Below are positions 51,867 through 60,116 of a stretch of 64,000 bases of DNA, one piece after another. The DNA comes from Aestuariispira insulae (GTDB taxonomy: Bacteria; Pseudomonadota; Alphaproteobacteria; UBA8366; Aestuariispiraceae): assembly GCF_003385955.1 (NCBI RefSeq), contig NZ_QRDW01000003.1, forward strand, positions 310,001 through 374,000. Direction: 5' to 3'. Below the pieces are notes generated by a model. It was not told the DNA's origin and made no database searches. It saw nothing but the letters and a program-made list of their open reading frames with translations. Positions within the stretch are counted from its first letter, which is position 1; each line of letters begins with the position of its first letter. A program made the position numbers and the translations under genes.

Positions 51867-51897
51867 CAAGGGGCAAGGGGCAAGGGGCAAGGGGCAA
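51867..51897. repeat. 7-bp tandem repeat (CAAGGGG)x4 immediately upstream of the LysR gene
   Basis: Four perfect CAAGGGG units run from 51867 to 51894, followed by CAA and then ATG 51898. Every unit contains a Shine-Dalgarno-like AGGGG. Slippage could change spacing between promoter and start without altering the protein. Confidence 0.85.
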
Positions 51898-52863
51898 ATG
51901 GGGATGGCAGGCATGACCAGTATTGATCACTTCAATCTTCGATCCTTTGATCTCAATTTGATGATCGCCTTTGACGCGATGATGAAAGAGCGCAGTGTCA
52001 CCAAGGCGGCGGCAAAGCTGCGCATCCAGCAGCCCGCCATGAGCCATAATCTTTCCACATTGCGGATGCTGTTGGATGATGAATTATTCATCCGGATCGG
52101 CAATGTCATGCAGCCGACTGCCAAGGCAGAGGCGATTGCCGTATCGGTTGCGGACATTCTTGACCGCGCGCAATCGGTGATCCAGGCCAAGGATTGCTTT
52201 AATCCAGCCTGTGCCGAACGGGAATTCAAGGTTGGTTTCACCTGCGAGGAATTACTGCTATTGCCGGATCTGGTGGCGCGGATGGCTGTATCTGCCCCCG
52301 GTATCCGGATCCGGGCGGTACGCGTTTTCGGCGATGATGTGGGACGGGCTTTGGACCAGGGGGATATTGATCTCTCCGTCGTGTGTTTTCCGCTGGTACC
52401 GGCACGCTATCGCCACCAAAAGCTGCTCAATCAAACCCTCGCCTGTGTCTATAACCCTGATCTTTTGGCAGTCTCAGGCGCGCCGAGCAGGACGGAATAT
52501 TTAGCGGCCCGCCATGTTTTCATCGCACTGCAGGATGATATTCGCGGCTGTGTCGGCACGCTCATCCGCGAAGCCGGGTTTGATCTCGATATCGTTGTCG
52601 GTGTGCCCGATTACATGGCTGCCCTGGAAATTGCTGCGGTCAGCCCGATGATAGCGACCATGCCCGATTTGATTGCCAGCCGTTATGCGAGCCGGTTTGG
52701 CCTGGCGGTTCACCCGGCTCCGGTGCCGATCGACCTGCCATCGGTCTCTATGGTCTGGTCGGCGCGCGGGGAAAGTGATCCGGCCATTCAGTGGTTGCGG
52801 GCGGAGATCACCGATATTGCCGCTGGTATCACCAGTGAGGGCCGTTTGCTGGCAGCTGAATAA
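51898..52863 (+). CDS. LysR family transcriptional regulator
   Basis: A 321-aa LysR-type regulator. The helix-turn-helix is at about residues 22-50 ('SVTKAAAKLRIQQPAMSHNL' then STLRMLL), followed by the periplasmic-binding-like effector domain. The NodD-like opening 'NLRSFDLNLMIAFDAMMKER' suggests the NodD/SyrM branch. ATG 51898 directly follows a 7-bp repeat; ATG 51913 (MTSIDHF) is the more usual family start. It probably controls the MBL-fold gene that follows. Confidence 0.9.
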   Translation: MGMAGMTSIDHFNLRSFDLNLMIAFDAMMKERSVTKAAAKLRIQQPAMSHNLSTLRMLLDDELFIRIGNVMQPTAKAEAIAVSVADILDRAQSVIQAKDCFNPACAEREFKVGFTCEELLLLPDLVARMAVSAPGIRIRAVRVFGDDVGRALDQGDIDLSVVCFPLVPARYRHQKLLNQTLACVYNPDLLAVSGAPSRTEYLAARHVFIALQDDIRGCVGTLIREAGFDLDIVVGVPDYMAALEIAAVSPMIATMPDLIASRYASRFGLAVHPAPVPIDLPSVSMVWSARGESDPAIQWLRAEITDIAAGITSEGRLLAAE

Positions 52864-52885
52864 CACTATTAAAATTATCGATTTG

Positions 52886-52917
52886 GACCATAATCCAAAT
52901 CGATTTGGATTATGGTC
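52886..52917. promoter_or_regulatory. 32-bp perfect palindrome before the MBL-fold gene
   Basis: The left arm GACCATAATCCAAAT is followed by CG and then its exact reverse complement, so all 32 positions match. It lies 23 bp after the LysR stop and 48 bp before ATG 52966. It could be the operator of the LysR protein or of another dimeric regulator. Confidence 0.7.
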
Positions 52918-52929
52918 TGGGTCAGACTA

Positions 52930-52962
52930 TCTGAAACCTATCGCAACAAGAAAGGTTTCAGA
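52930..52962 (+). promoter_or_regulatory. 5' UTR hairpin covering the ribosome-binding site of the MBL-fold gene
   Basis: TCTGAAACCT (52930-52939) pairs perfectly with AGGTTTCAGA (52953-52962), with a 13-base loop. The AAAGG ribosome site (52951-52955) lies at the base of the right arm, and the start codon is four bases after the stem, so translation could be blocked when it forms. Confidence 0.5.
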
Positions 52963-52965
52963 CCC

Positions 52966-53985
52966 ATGATTTCCCCCTCTCTCTCCTCCCGCTTTGCCAG
53001 CACCGTTTCCGCCGCGGCCCTTCTCACGGCCGGCTTGCTGATGGCCTCCCCGGTCTTTCAGCCGGGAATGGCCCATGCGGAAAGTGCTGCCATGGCTGCA
53101 CCGATGGAAAAAGCCCAGGCAGGATTTTATCGGCTGCGCGTCGGTGATGTTAACGTGATTGCTGTCTCTGATGGCACGGTGCCCCTGGATATGGGCGTTT
53201 TGCATGGTGATGCGGATCATGTGCATGAGCTGCTGGTCCGGTCCCATCAGGCTTCGCCGGTTCAAACCTCTGTGAATGCCTATCTGATCGAATTGGAGGA
53301 CCGCCTTGTCATGGTGGATGCGGGCACGGCCGACCGGTTTGGCCCAAGCCTGGACAAGCTGGAGATGAGCATCCGTAATGCCGGTTACACGCCGGACGAC
53401 ATCACCGATATCCTGATCACCCATATCCATCTTGATCATGCGGGTGGATTGGCAGCCCATGGCAAGATGCGTTTCCCCAACGCGACCATCCATGTGGACA
53501 AAACCGAGCTTGATTTTTGGATGGATACGGAACAGCAGGCCAAGGCGGCGGATCATCATAAGCCCGGATTTGACATGGCGCGCGAAGTCATGACGCCCTA
53601 TCTGGAAAAAGGGCAGGTAAATGCCTTTGAGGATCATGCGGAACTGTTTCCGGGACTGACAACCATTCCGACGCCGGGCCATACGCCGGGCCATTCCTTC
53701 TATCAGCTGGAAAGCAAGGGCGAGAAGCTGGTTTTCTGGGGTGACATCATGCATGTGGCCGAAGTCCAGTTCCCCGATCCTTCGGTTACCATTCTGTTTG
53801 ATATCGACCCCAAAGCAGCGGAGACCCAGCGCAAGCGTGTCTTTGCCGACGCAGCAAAGAACGGCACCCTGGTGGCGCCGGCCCATGTTTCCTTCCCGGG
53901 GTTCGGCCGCCTGCGGGCGGATGGTGACAGCTATGACTGGCTGCCAGTGACCTATGTGAATGATGCGGTGATCCCGTCCAACTAA
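52966..53985 (+). CDS. Periplasmic MBL-fold metallo-hydrolase
   Basis: A 339-aa exported enzyme. The signal peptide is residues 1-38 ('FQPGMAHAES'). The dinuclear metal site is visible: 'DILITHIHLDHAGGLAAHG' (HxHxDH), 'TIPTPGHTPGHSFYQLESKG' (third His), 'LVFWGDIMHVAEVQFPDP' (bridging Asp) and 'LVAPAHVSFPGFG' (last His). The order is that of AHL-lactonase/AttM-like and related hydrolases. Lactone, ester or sulfur substrates are possible. The LysR gene upstream and the palindrome suggest inducible expression. Confidence 0.9.
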   Translation: MISPSLSSRFASTVSAAALLTAGLLMASPVFQPGMAHAESAAMAAPMEKAQAGFYRLRVGDVNVIAVSDGTVPLDMGVLHGDADHVHELLVRSHQASPVQTSVNAYLIELEDRLVMVDAGTADRFGPSLDKLEMSIRNAGYTPDDITDILITHIHLDHAGGLAAHGKMRFPNATIHVDKTELDFWMDTEQQAKAADHHKPGFDMAREVMTPYLEKGQVNAFEDHAELFPGLTTIPTPGHTPGHSFYQLESKGEKLVFWGDIMHVAEVQFPDPSVTILFDIDPKAAETQRKRVFADAAKNGTLVAPAHVSFPGFGRLRADGDSYDWLPVTYVNDAVIPSN

Positions 53986-53993
53986 ACCGCTGG

Positions 53994-54028
53994 GCACCTG
54001 GCCGGTGGCTCTGTCCCCGGCCGGGTGC
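53994..54028 (+). terminator. GC-rich hairpin after the MBL-fold gene
   Basis: GCACCTGGCCGG pairs with CCGGCCGGGTGC (11 pairs plus one wobble) around an 11-base loop, 8 bp after the stop. No U-tract follows. Confidence 0.5.
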
Positions 54029-54109
54029 AGTCATTGCGCTTCCCGATTAGGCCCCGGTTAACTTTGATATGTTAGGCTGCCTTTCTCTTGGGCTGATTGG
54101 GGCAATGAC

Positions 54110-54886
54110 ATGCGAAATCTCTTGCGAATGGTCCTGCTGCTTTTCTTGCTGCCCCCCTGCCAATCCTGGGCGCAAAGCCAGGTTATCCGTCTGACCAATG
54201 GGGAGTTTCCGCCTTTCCTGACGGAGGAAAAAGAGGGCTATGGTGTTGCCTCGCGCATTGTGACCGAAGCCTTTGCCGCCTCCGGCTATCTGGTCAATTA
54301 CGGTTTCTTTCCCTGGAAACGCGCCCTTGTCCTGGCCGAGCGAGGCGAATGGGACGGCAGTGTGGTTTGGTCCTGGTCGGAAGAAAGAGCCGAGAGTTTC
54401 CTTTATTCCGACCCGGTGATTGTCACCCGAGAGGTGTTTTTTCACCGATCCACCCGTGATTTCACCTGGGACGGCTATGAAAGCCTCACAGGATATCGGA
54501 TCGGTGCGACCATCGGCTATTTTTACGGAGAAGAGTTTCATCATGCGCAGGATACGGGCCTGATCCAGGTGGAACATGTGGCAACCGATTACCATAATCT
54601 GCGCAAACTTGCCCATGACCGGATCGATATCTCGCTGGTGGAAATCAATGTGGGACGGGCCTTGTTGAAAGAACAATTACCTGAATTCAGGGATATGGTA
54701 GTCCCCTATGATGAAAAACCGGTGCGAGTAACCACGCTTCATCTGGTTGTTTCCAAAACCCTGATGGACGGTGAGGGGATTGTTTCAGCCTTCAATAAGG
54801 GAATGAAGCAGATCGACGATACAGGCAGGATTGAAGAAATTTTCAGGCAAGCGGGGCTAACCCGTCGGATGGATCATTACGAATAG
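54110..54886 (+). CDS. Orphan periplasmic substrate-binding protein (SBP_bac_3-like)
   Basis: A 258-aa periplasmic protein. Signal peptide 'MRNLLRMVLLLFLLPPCQSW' with cleavage near AQS. The mature start 'VIRLTNGEFPPFLTEEKEGY' and 'NYGFFPWKRALVLAERGEWD' are close to the pattern of the proteins at 51 and 60729. No transporter subunits are adjacent. These lone proteins may feed sensory systems or shared permeases. Confidence 0.85.
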   Translation: MRNLLRMVLLLFLLPPCQSWAQSQVIRLTNGEFPPFLTEEKEGYGVASRIVTEAFAASGYLVNYGFFPWKRALVLAERGEWDGSVVWSWSEERAESFLYSDPVIVTREVFFHRSTRDFTWDGYESLTGYRIGATIGYFYGEEFHHAQDTGLIQVEHVATDYHNLRKLAHDRIDISLVEINVGRALLKEQLPEFRDMVVPYDEKPVRVTTLHLVVSKTLMDGEGIVSAFNKGMKQIDDTGRIEEIFRQAGLTRRMDHYE

Positions 54887-54983
54887 CCGGCGGAAAGCAG
54901 CTTCGATGCGGTCCATGTCTTGGCTGAATTCAATTTTGCCTGCGCCAAATATGGAATGACGAGCCTTGGCGCTGCTCTCTTGC

Positions 54984-55925
54984 CTATTCGGTCAAATCCG
55001 CATCCGGTGAGCGGGACGGCTGGTTTACGACCGAACGCCTGATCTCGCGCGTCCTGGTGAACCAGTCATGCAGTTTCTCGCCCTCGCCCCAGCGGATCGC
55101 GCGCTGCAGGGCGACCAGATCTTCCTGGAACCGGCCCAGCATCTCCAGTGTTGCTTCCCGGTTGGTGAGGAAAACATCCCGCCACATGGTAGGGTCGGAT
55201 CCGGCAATCCGGGTGAAATCACGGAAGCCGGAGCCGGAATAGCGGATAACCTCATTGGTTTTGACCAGATCGTCCGCATCGGCATTTTCCCGGTGCAGCT
55301 GGTTTTCCAGATCACTGGCGGTACCGACGATGGTATAGGCAATGAGATGCGGCAGGTGGGAAGTGATGGCCAGAACCCGGTCGTGATGTTCGGGTGACAT
55401 AACCTCCACCTGGGAGCCGATGGCCTTCCAAAGCGCCTCGACCTTTTTCAGCGCGCCCTTGTCGGCTTTCGCTTCCGGGGTCAGGATCACATAGCGCCCG
55501 TCGAACAGTTCGGCAAAGCCAGCTTCCGGGCCGGAATTTTCCGTACCCGCGATGGGATGCCCGGCGATAAGGTGCACACCGTCGGGCCTATGCGCGTTGA
55601 TATCGGCGATCACCTGGGATTTGCAGGATCCTACATCGGTAATGATGGCGCCTTTCTTGAGGGCAGGGGCAATGGCCTTGGCCACGGCTTTGTATGCTCC
55701 CAAGGGTGTGCAGATCACAATCAGGTCCGCCCCTTCAACCGCTTCCGCCATATTGTCGGAAACGCTGTCGACAAAACCCAATTCCAGAGATTTCTCGCGT
55801 GTGTCGGCGCTGCGGGCCGCGCCCACGATATGGCCTGCCAAACCGCCCCGTTTCATGGCACGTGCCATGGAGGAACCGATCAGGCCAAGCCCGATGAGAC
55901 AGACGCGGTCAAACAGAACGCCCAT
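54984..55925 (-). CDS. tyrC: Prephenate/arogenate dehydrogenase
   Basis: A 313-aa dehydrogenase for tyrosine synthesis (oxidative decarboxylation of prephenate or arogenate). NAD(P)-binding 'VCLIGLGLIGSSMARAMKRG' at the N-terminus, 'LIVICTPLGAYKAVAKAI', and the catalytic 'HLIAGHPIAGTENSG' are clear. The helical dimer domain follows ('AITSHLPHLIAYTIVGTASD'). It starts two bases after the hisC stop in the chorismate mutase-hisC-tyrC operon. Cofactor and substrate preference cannot be settled by eye. Confidence 0.92.
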   Translation of the reverse strand: MGVLFDRVCLIGLGLIGSSMARAMKRGGLAGHIVGAARSADTREKSLELGFVDSVSDNMAEAVEGADLIVICTPLGAYKAVAKAIAPALKKGAIITDVGSCKSQVIADINAHRPDGVHLIAGHPIAGTENSGPEAGFAELFDGRYVILTPEAKADKGALKKVEALWKAIGSQVEVMSPEHHDRVLAITSHLPHLIAYTIVGTASDLENQLHRENADADDLVKTNEVIRYSGSGFRDFTRIAGSDPTMWRDVFLTNREATLEMLGRFQEDLVALQRAIRWGEGEKLHDWFTRTREIRRSVVNQPSRSPDADLTE

Positions 55926-55927
55926 GC

Positions 55928-57007
55928 TTACCCCTTGAATTCCTTCATAATATCCACGCAGAGCCGAACCTCTTTTTCCAGGCCGACGGTGATGCGCACA
56001 TAATCCGCCAGGCCATAGCCGCCCATTTGACGGGCAATGACACCATTGCTGCGCAGATGGTTATAGGCGCGGTCGGCAGTATCTTTATCCCCGAACCCGG
56101 CAATCAGGAAGTTGCCGACCGAAGGCGGCACCTGAATGCCCAGATTTTCAAACTCGGTGGTCATGAAACTCAGCCATTTGTCGTTATGAGAGATGGATTT
56201 ATCCGTGTGGCTGAGATCGGCAATGGCGGCGGCACCGGCGATCTGTGCCGGCACACCCACATTGAACGGGCCGCGTGTGCGGTTCAAAAGCTCGGTGATT
56301 TTCGGCGGCGCATAGACCCAGCCCAGGCGCAGGGCGGCCAGGCCAAAGATTTTTGAAAAAGTCCGGGTCATGACGACATTCTGGTATTTATCCACCAGTT
56401 CAACACCGTCGTTATAGTCATTCTTGCAGACATATTCCGAATAGGCGGCATCTATCACCAACAGCACATTGTCCGGCAACCCTTCCACCAGGCGCTTCAA
56501 TTCTGCGGACGGGATATAGGAGCCCGTCGGGTTATTCGGGTTGGCGACAAAGACGATCTTGGTTTTATCGGTGACCGCCGCCAGCAGGGCATCCACATCG
56601 GTGGTCAGGTTGCTTTCCGGTGCCTTGACCGGGGTCGCGCCCACCTGGAGGGCGTTGATCGGATACATCAGGAAACCATGCTCGGAATAGAGCACTTCAT
56701 CGCCGGGGCCAGCGAAAATGCGGGTCAGCATGGTGATGATTTCATCGGAACCGGCGCCGCAGGTGATCTGGTCCGGATTGAGGCCGAACCGCTTGCCGAT
56801 TGCCGCCCTCAAATCAACCGCGCCGCCTTCCGGATAACGGAACAGTGCGTCGGCGGCACCATGATAGGCATCAATGGCCGCCTGTCCCGGACCCAGCGGG
56901 TTTTCATTGGCCGACAGGATTGCGGGTTCCGCAACGCCTTCCACATGGTGGCTGCCGGGGATATAGAGCGGGGCTTTTTCGATGCCTGGTCGCGGCACGA
57001 GGGGCAT
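55928..57007 (-). CDS. hisC: Histidinol-phosphate/aromatic aminotransferase
   Basis: A PLP enzyme of 359 aa, class II-type fold of the HisC family. Motifs: 'ANENPLGPGQAAIDAYHGAA' at the N-terminus, 'CGAGSDEIITMLTRIFAGPG', 'VFVANPNNPTGSYIPSAEL' and 'TRTFSKIFGLAALRLGWVYA' with the PLP Lys. Its place between chorismate mutase and tyrC suggests it also transaminates prephenate or the aromatic 2-oxo acids. Confidence 0.92.
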   Translation of the reverse strand: MPLVPRPGIEKAPLYIPGSHHVEGVAEPAILSANENPLGPGQAAIDAYHGAADALFRYPEGGAVDLRAAIGKRFGLNPDQITCGAGSDEIITMLTRIFAGPGDEVLYSEHGFLMYPINALQVGATPVKAPESNLTTDVDALLAAVTDKTKIVFVANPNNPTGSYIPSAELKRLVEGLPDNVLLVIDAAYSEYVCKNDYNDGVELVDKYQNVVMTRTFSKIFGLAALRLGWVYAPPKITELLNRTRGPFNVGVPAQIAGAAAIADLSHTDKSISHNDKWLSFMTTEFENLGIQVPPSVGNFLIAGFGDKDTADRAYNHLRSNGVIARQMGGYGLADYVRITVGLEKEVRLCVDIMKEFKG

Positions 57008-57055
57008 GGGTCTTACTCCGAAAAGATACGCTTGGGACGGTGGCTGTCAGTAAGA

Positions 57056-57916
57056 TTACTTCTTATACATCTTGCGGAAATCCTGGGACCGGATCACATC
57101 GGCATAATGGCCGATGATGTGGGTGCGCTGAATGGAATCGCGCACTTCCAGCATTTCCAGGCGCGGGTCATCTGCCTCCAGATATTCATCCAGCTCCACC
57201 AGGTTCATCCAGCCTTCCACATCGGCGGATGTCGTATAAACCGCGTTCAGTTTGGCGGCTTTGAGGATCTTTTCCAGGCCCGCATGGCTCATTTGATCCG
57301 TGCTTTCGATCACCAGCAAGGTGCGGTCCCGCCCGGTCGGCTGGAGGGGGATCGAGGCAACGGCGAGGGCTTCCATCGGCGTGCCCCGGACATTGCCGAC
57401 CCCGGCAAATGGCAGGCGTGAAATAACCTTGGGCGCGTTGGCTACCGCCAAAGCGGTCCACCAGGGATACATGTTTTTCACCGTCGGCAGGGGCAGCACA
57501 GCTACACCGGCCCGGCCCTCAAAAACCTGGGCCAGGGCTTCGCGTGTGCTGGGAAAGGCCGTGATCGGCGTTTGGGCGCCGAACTGGTCGCGCGCCAGAT
57601 CCCACATGCTCTGATGATCGTCATCCACATAAACGGCGATGGAATATTGGTTCTGGATCTGGGTGAAGGCGGCGATCATTTCCTGCCAGATCCGGGCCAG
57701 AGCTTCGAACGGGAAGGGATCGCGATGATGGGCGGCCAGACGGCGCAGCATGGCTGCTTCGCGCGCCGGGCGGATCGGCAGATCGTTCCTTTCGGCAATT
57801 CCCTTGGCCGCAGCCACATGCTGGACCACGTCGGCCCGCTTCATGATCAATTCATGAATGGCGTCGTCAATCTCATCAATTTCGCGGCGCAGATCGTCCA
57901 GAGACCTGTTGGACAT
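57056..57916 (-). CDS. Chorismate mutase fused to a degenerate prephenate-dehydratase-like region
   Basis: A 286-aa protein. Residues 1-95 are an AroQ chorismate mutase ('LDDLRREIDEIDDAIHELIM', 'LPIRPAREAAMLRRLAAHHR' with the active-site Arg and Lys pattern). Residues 100-200 follow the fold of a prephenate dehydratase, but I cannot find its Thr-Arg-Phe catalytic motif. The last 80 residues look ACT-like ('RTLLVIESTDQMSHAGLEKI'). It probably makes prephenate for the operon while the rest is regulatory (inference). Confidence 0.85.
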   Translation of the reverse strand: MSNRSLDDLRREIDEIDDAIHELIMKRADVVQHVAAAKGIAERNDLPIRPAREAAMLRRLAAHHRDPFPFEALARIWQEMIAAFTQIQNQYSIAVYVDDDHQSMWDLARDQFGAQTPITAFPSTREALAQVFEGRAGVAVLPLPTVKNMYPWWTALAVANAPKVISRLPFAGVGNVRGTPMEALAVASIPLQPTGRDRTLLVIESTDQMSHAGLEKILKAAKLNAVYTTSADVEGWMNLVELDEYLEADDPRLEMLEVRDSIQRTHIIGHYADVIRSQDFRKMYKK

Positions 57917-58064
57917 CGCGATGCCCCCTAACGTAATAAACTCCCAGAAGGACTTTGGTAGCGCCAGATTGCTTGGAAATCAAAGAAAAAGAAGGATGGG
58001 CGGCTGTCTCATCCCGGCCAAGCTGTTTATAATCCGGGTCACAGATGAAAGTGATTATGGTGCC

Positions 58065-58931
58065 GTGATCGTTTCCGCCAGCTACCGTACCGATATTCCG
58101 GCCTTTTATGCGCCCTGGTTTCTAAACCGCCTTCGGGCGTGTGAAGTCTTTGTCAAAAACCCCTATGGCGGCCGGGATTACCGGGTTTCCCTTGCTCCCG
58201 ATGACGTGGATGGTGTTGTCTTCTGGACCAGGAATATGGCACCTTTGATGGCGGAGCTGGATCTTGTGCGCGAGGTGGCACCTTTCATTGTTCAATTCAC
58301 CATGACCAACTATCCAAGAGCCCTGGAAACCAGCGTGATCGCAGCAGACCGGGCGATTGCGGATATGAGGGCGCTTGCCGGTCGGTTTGGCGCTCGGTCG
58401 GTGGTCTGGCGTTATGATCCGGTGGTGGTCACCGATCTGACCCCGCCGGAATGGCATCTGGAAAATTTCGCAGGTCTTGCCGCCCGGATGGAAGGGGTGA
58501 CGGACGAGGTGGTGCTGTCCTTTGTGCATCTTTATAGCAAAACAAAGCGCAATATGGATCAGGCCGCGCGTTCCGGCGGGTTTGGCTGGCGGGATCCGGA
58601 GGTGGCGGAGAAACGATCATTGCTGGCAAAACTGGCTGGGATTGCCAAAAGGCACGGCATGGCGGCAACTCTCTGCTCCCAACCGGATCTATTGGCGGAC
58701 GGTATGACGGGTGCTGCCTGCATTGACGCCAACCGCTTGGCGGATCTGGGCGGGCAATCGTTCAAATCCCGGCAAAAGGGCAATCGTGCAGGCTGTCTTT
58801 GCGCGGAAAGTCGGGATATCGGTCGCTATGACAGCTGCCCCCATGGTTGCGCCTATTGTTATGCCACCAGGAACCGGGCGACGGCCAAAAAAAGCTATGC
58901 CGGTCACAATGAAGACATAATCTGTTTGTAG
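58065..58931 (+). CDS. DUF1848 family protein (Fe-S/radical-SAM-like)
   Basis: A protein of about 288 aa. The N-terminal signature 'VIVSASYRTDIPAFYAPWFL' is diagnostic. The C-terminal Cys cluster 'CLCAESRDIGRYDSCPHGC' followed by AYCYATRN suggests an iron-sulfur site. The function is unknown; radical-SAM-like chemistry is proposed for the family. Homology starts at the GTG 58065; an in-frame ATG at 57996 with AAGAAGG directly before it is an alternative. It is divergent from the chorismate mutase gene. Confidence 0.8.
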   Translation: MIVSASYRTDIPAFYAPWFLNRLRACEVFVKNPYGGRDYRVSLAPDDVDGVVFWTRNMAPLMAELDLVREVAPFIVQFTMTNYPRALETSVIAADRAIADMRALAGRFGARSVVWRYDPVVVTDLTPPEWHLENFAGLAARMEGVTDEVVLSFVHLYSKTKRNMDQAARSGGFGWRDPEVAEKRSLLAKLAGIAKRHGMAATLCSQPDLLADGMTGAACIDANRLADLGGQSFKSRQKGNRAGCLCAESRDIGRYDSCPHGCAYCYATRNRATAKKSYAGHNEDIICL

Positions 58932-59015
58932 CAGGCAGTAGAAAGCGCTCAAATCTTTCTATAAACTGATTTGTGCAGGAGTGGCAGAAGCCCATAGCAA
59001 AAAGGAAGTATTTTT

Positions 59016-59201
59016 ATGATCCGGATCTTGATGATGCTCACACTCGCAGCCTTTACCGCAGGATCCCTGTCGGCCTGCCAGGTTTCCGCCAAAGGCAAGG
59101 AAGGCGCTGTCACCGTTGAAACCGGTGATGTGGATGATGACGGGGCGAAGAAAGACGGTAAATTCTGTCCGCCGGGTCAGGCCAAAAAAGGCACCTGCTG
59201 A
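59016..59201 (+). CDS. Small lipoprotein
   Basis: A 61-aa protein preceded by AAAGGAAG nine bases upstream. The signal ends in the lipobox 'AGSLSACQVSAKG', so the mature form is about 41 residues. It is acidic in the middle ('VDDDGAKKDGK'), and it ends 'FCPPGQAKKGTC', a two-Cys tail that may form a disulfide or bind metal. No known family assignment. Confidence 0.7.
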   Translation: MIRILMMLTLAAFTAGSLSACQVSAKGKEGAVTVETGDVDDDGAKKDGKFCPPGQAKKGTC

Positions 59202-59282
59202 TAGGGAATACTCGACGGTTTGTGTCAAGGCTGGCATCATCTGCGGGAACCTGATCCATAGAATGTCAATCCAGGAAAAGAA

Positions 59283-60035
59283 ATGGACTATATTCTCGCG
59301 CTTGCCACAGATCCGGCTGCCTGGGTAGCGTTTGCCACCCTCGCCACCATGGAGATTGTGCTTGGCATCGACAATCTTCTCTTCATTTCAATTTTGACGA
59401 ATAAACTACCCGAGGAACAGCGCTCGAAAGCGAGAAAACTTGGTATCGGCGCGGCCCTAATCCTGCGACTTGGCCTTCTGGGAACGGTGGCCGTTATCGT
59501 GCAGCTGACTGAACCGGTTCTCACCGCGTTTGGGCAAGGCTTTTCCTGGCGAGATATTATCCTGATTGCGGGCGGATTATTCCTGGTCTGGAAAGCGACC
59601 AAGGAAATTCATCATCGTGTGGATCCAGATACGGAAATGGAAGGGGCAGGCGCGTCTGCGGTGACTGCCACCATGACAGCGGTGATCGGTCAGATTTTGG
59701 TTTTGGATTTGGTCTTTTCTATCGACAGCATTATTACTGCGGTCGGGATGACTGACCATATTCCGATCATGGTTGGGGCGGTGGTGCTGGCAGTGACAGT
59801 GATGTTGATCGCGGCTGATCCGTTGGCGAAATTCATTGAAGGCAATCCGACCATCATCATGCTGGCCCTTGGCTTTTTGATGCTGATCGGTACCACATTG
59901 ATTGCGGATGGTTTTGGGGTTCATGTGCCGAAAGGTTATATCTATGCGGCCATGGCCTTTTCAGCCCTGATTGAAGCATTGAATATGTGGTCGCGGCATT
60001 CCAGGCGAAAACGTGCCCGCGACACCGGCGCGTGA
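59283..60035 (+). CDS. TerC family integral membrane protein
   Basis: A 250-aa protein with seven or so transmembrane helices. The TerC signatures are '[20 protein letters not shown]' and '[20 protein letters not shown]', each with an intramembrane Asp, and '[17 protein letters not shown]'. Family members export Mn2+ or act with tellurite-resistance systems; no ter genes are adjacent. A bidirectional terminator follows. Confidence 0.92.
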   Translation: MDYILALATDPAAWVAFATLATMEIVLGIDNLLFISILTNKLPEEQRSKARKLGIGAALILRLGLLGTVAVIVQLTEPVLTAFGQGFSWRDIILIAGGLFLVWKATKEIHHRVDPDTEMEGAGASAVTATMTAVIGQILVLDLVFSIDSIITAVGMTDHIPIMVGAVVLAVTVMLIAADPLAKFIEGNPTIIMLALGFLMLIGTTLIADGFGVHVPKGYIYAAMAFSALIEALNMWSRHSRRKRARDTGA

Positions 60036-60063
60036 TAAGACTAAAAGGCTGTTAGGTAATCAC

Positions 60064-60092
60064 AAAAGGCCGGGCATCGCCCCGGCCATTTT
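60064..60092. terminator. Bidirectional terminator
   Basis: GGCCGGG and CCCGGCC form a 7-bp stem with a six-base loop, with ATTTTAG on the plus side and TTTTGTG on the minus side. It lies between the convergent TerC and FlgC-like genes. Confidence 0.8.
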
Positions 60093-60116
60093 AGACTGGA
60101 TTTGACTGGAGCTAGC

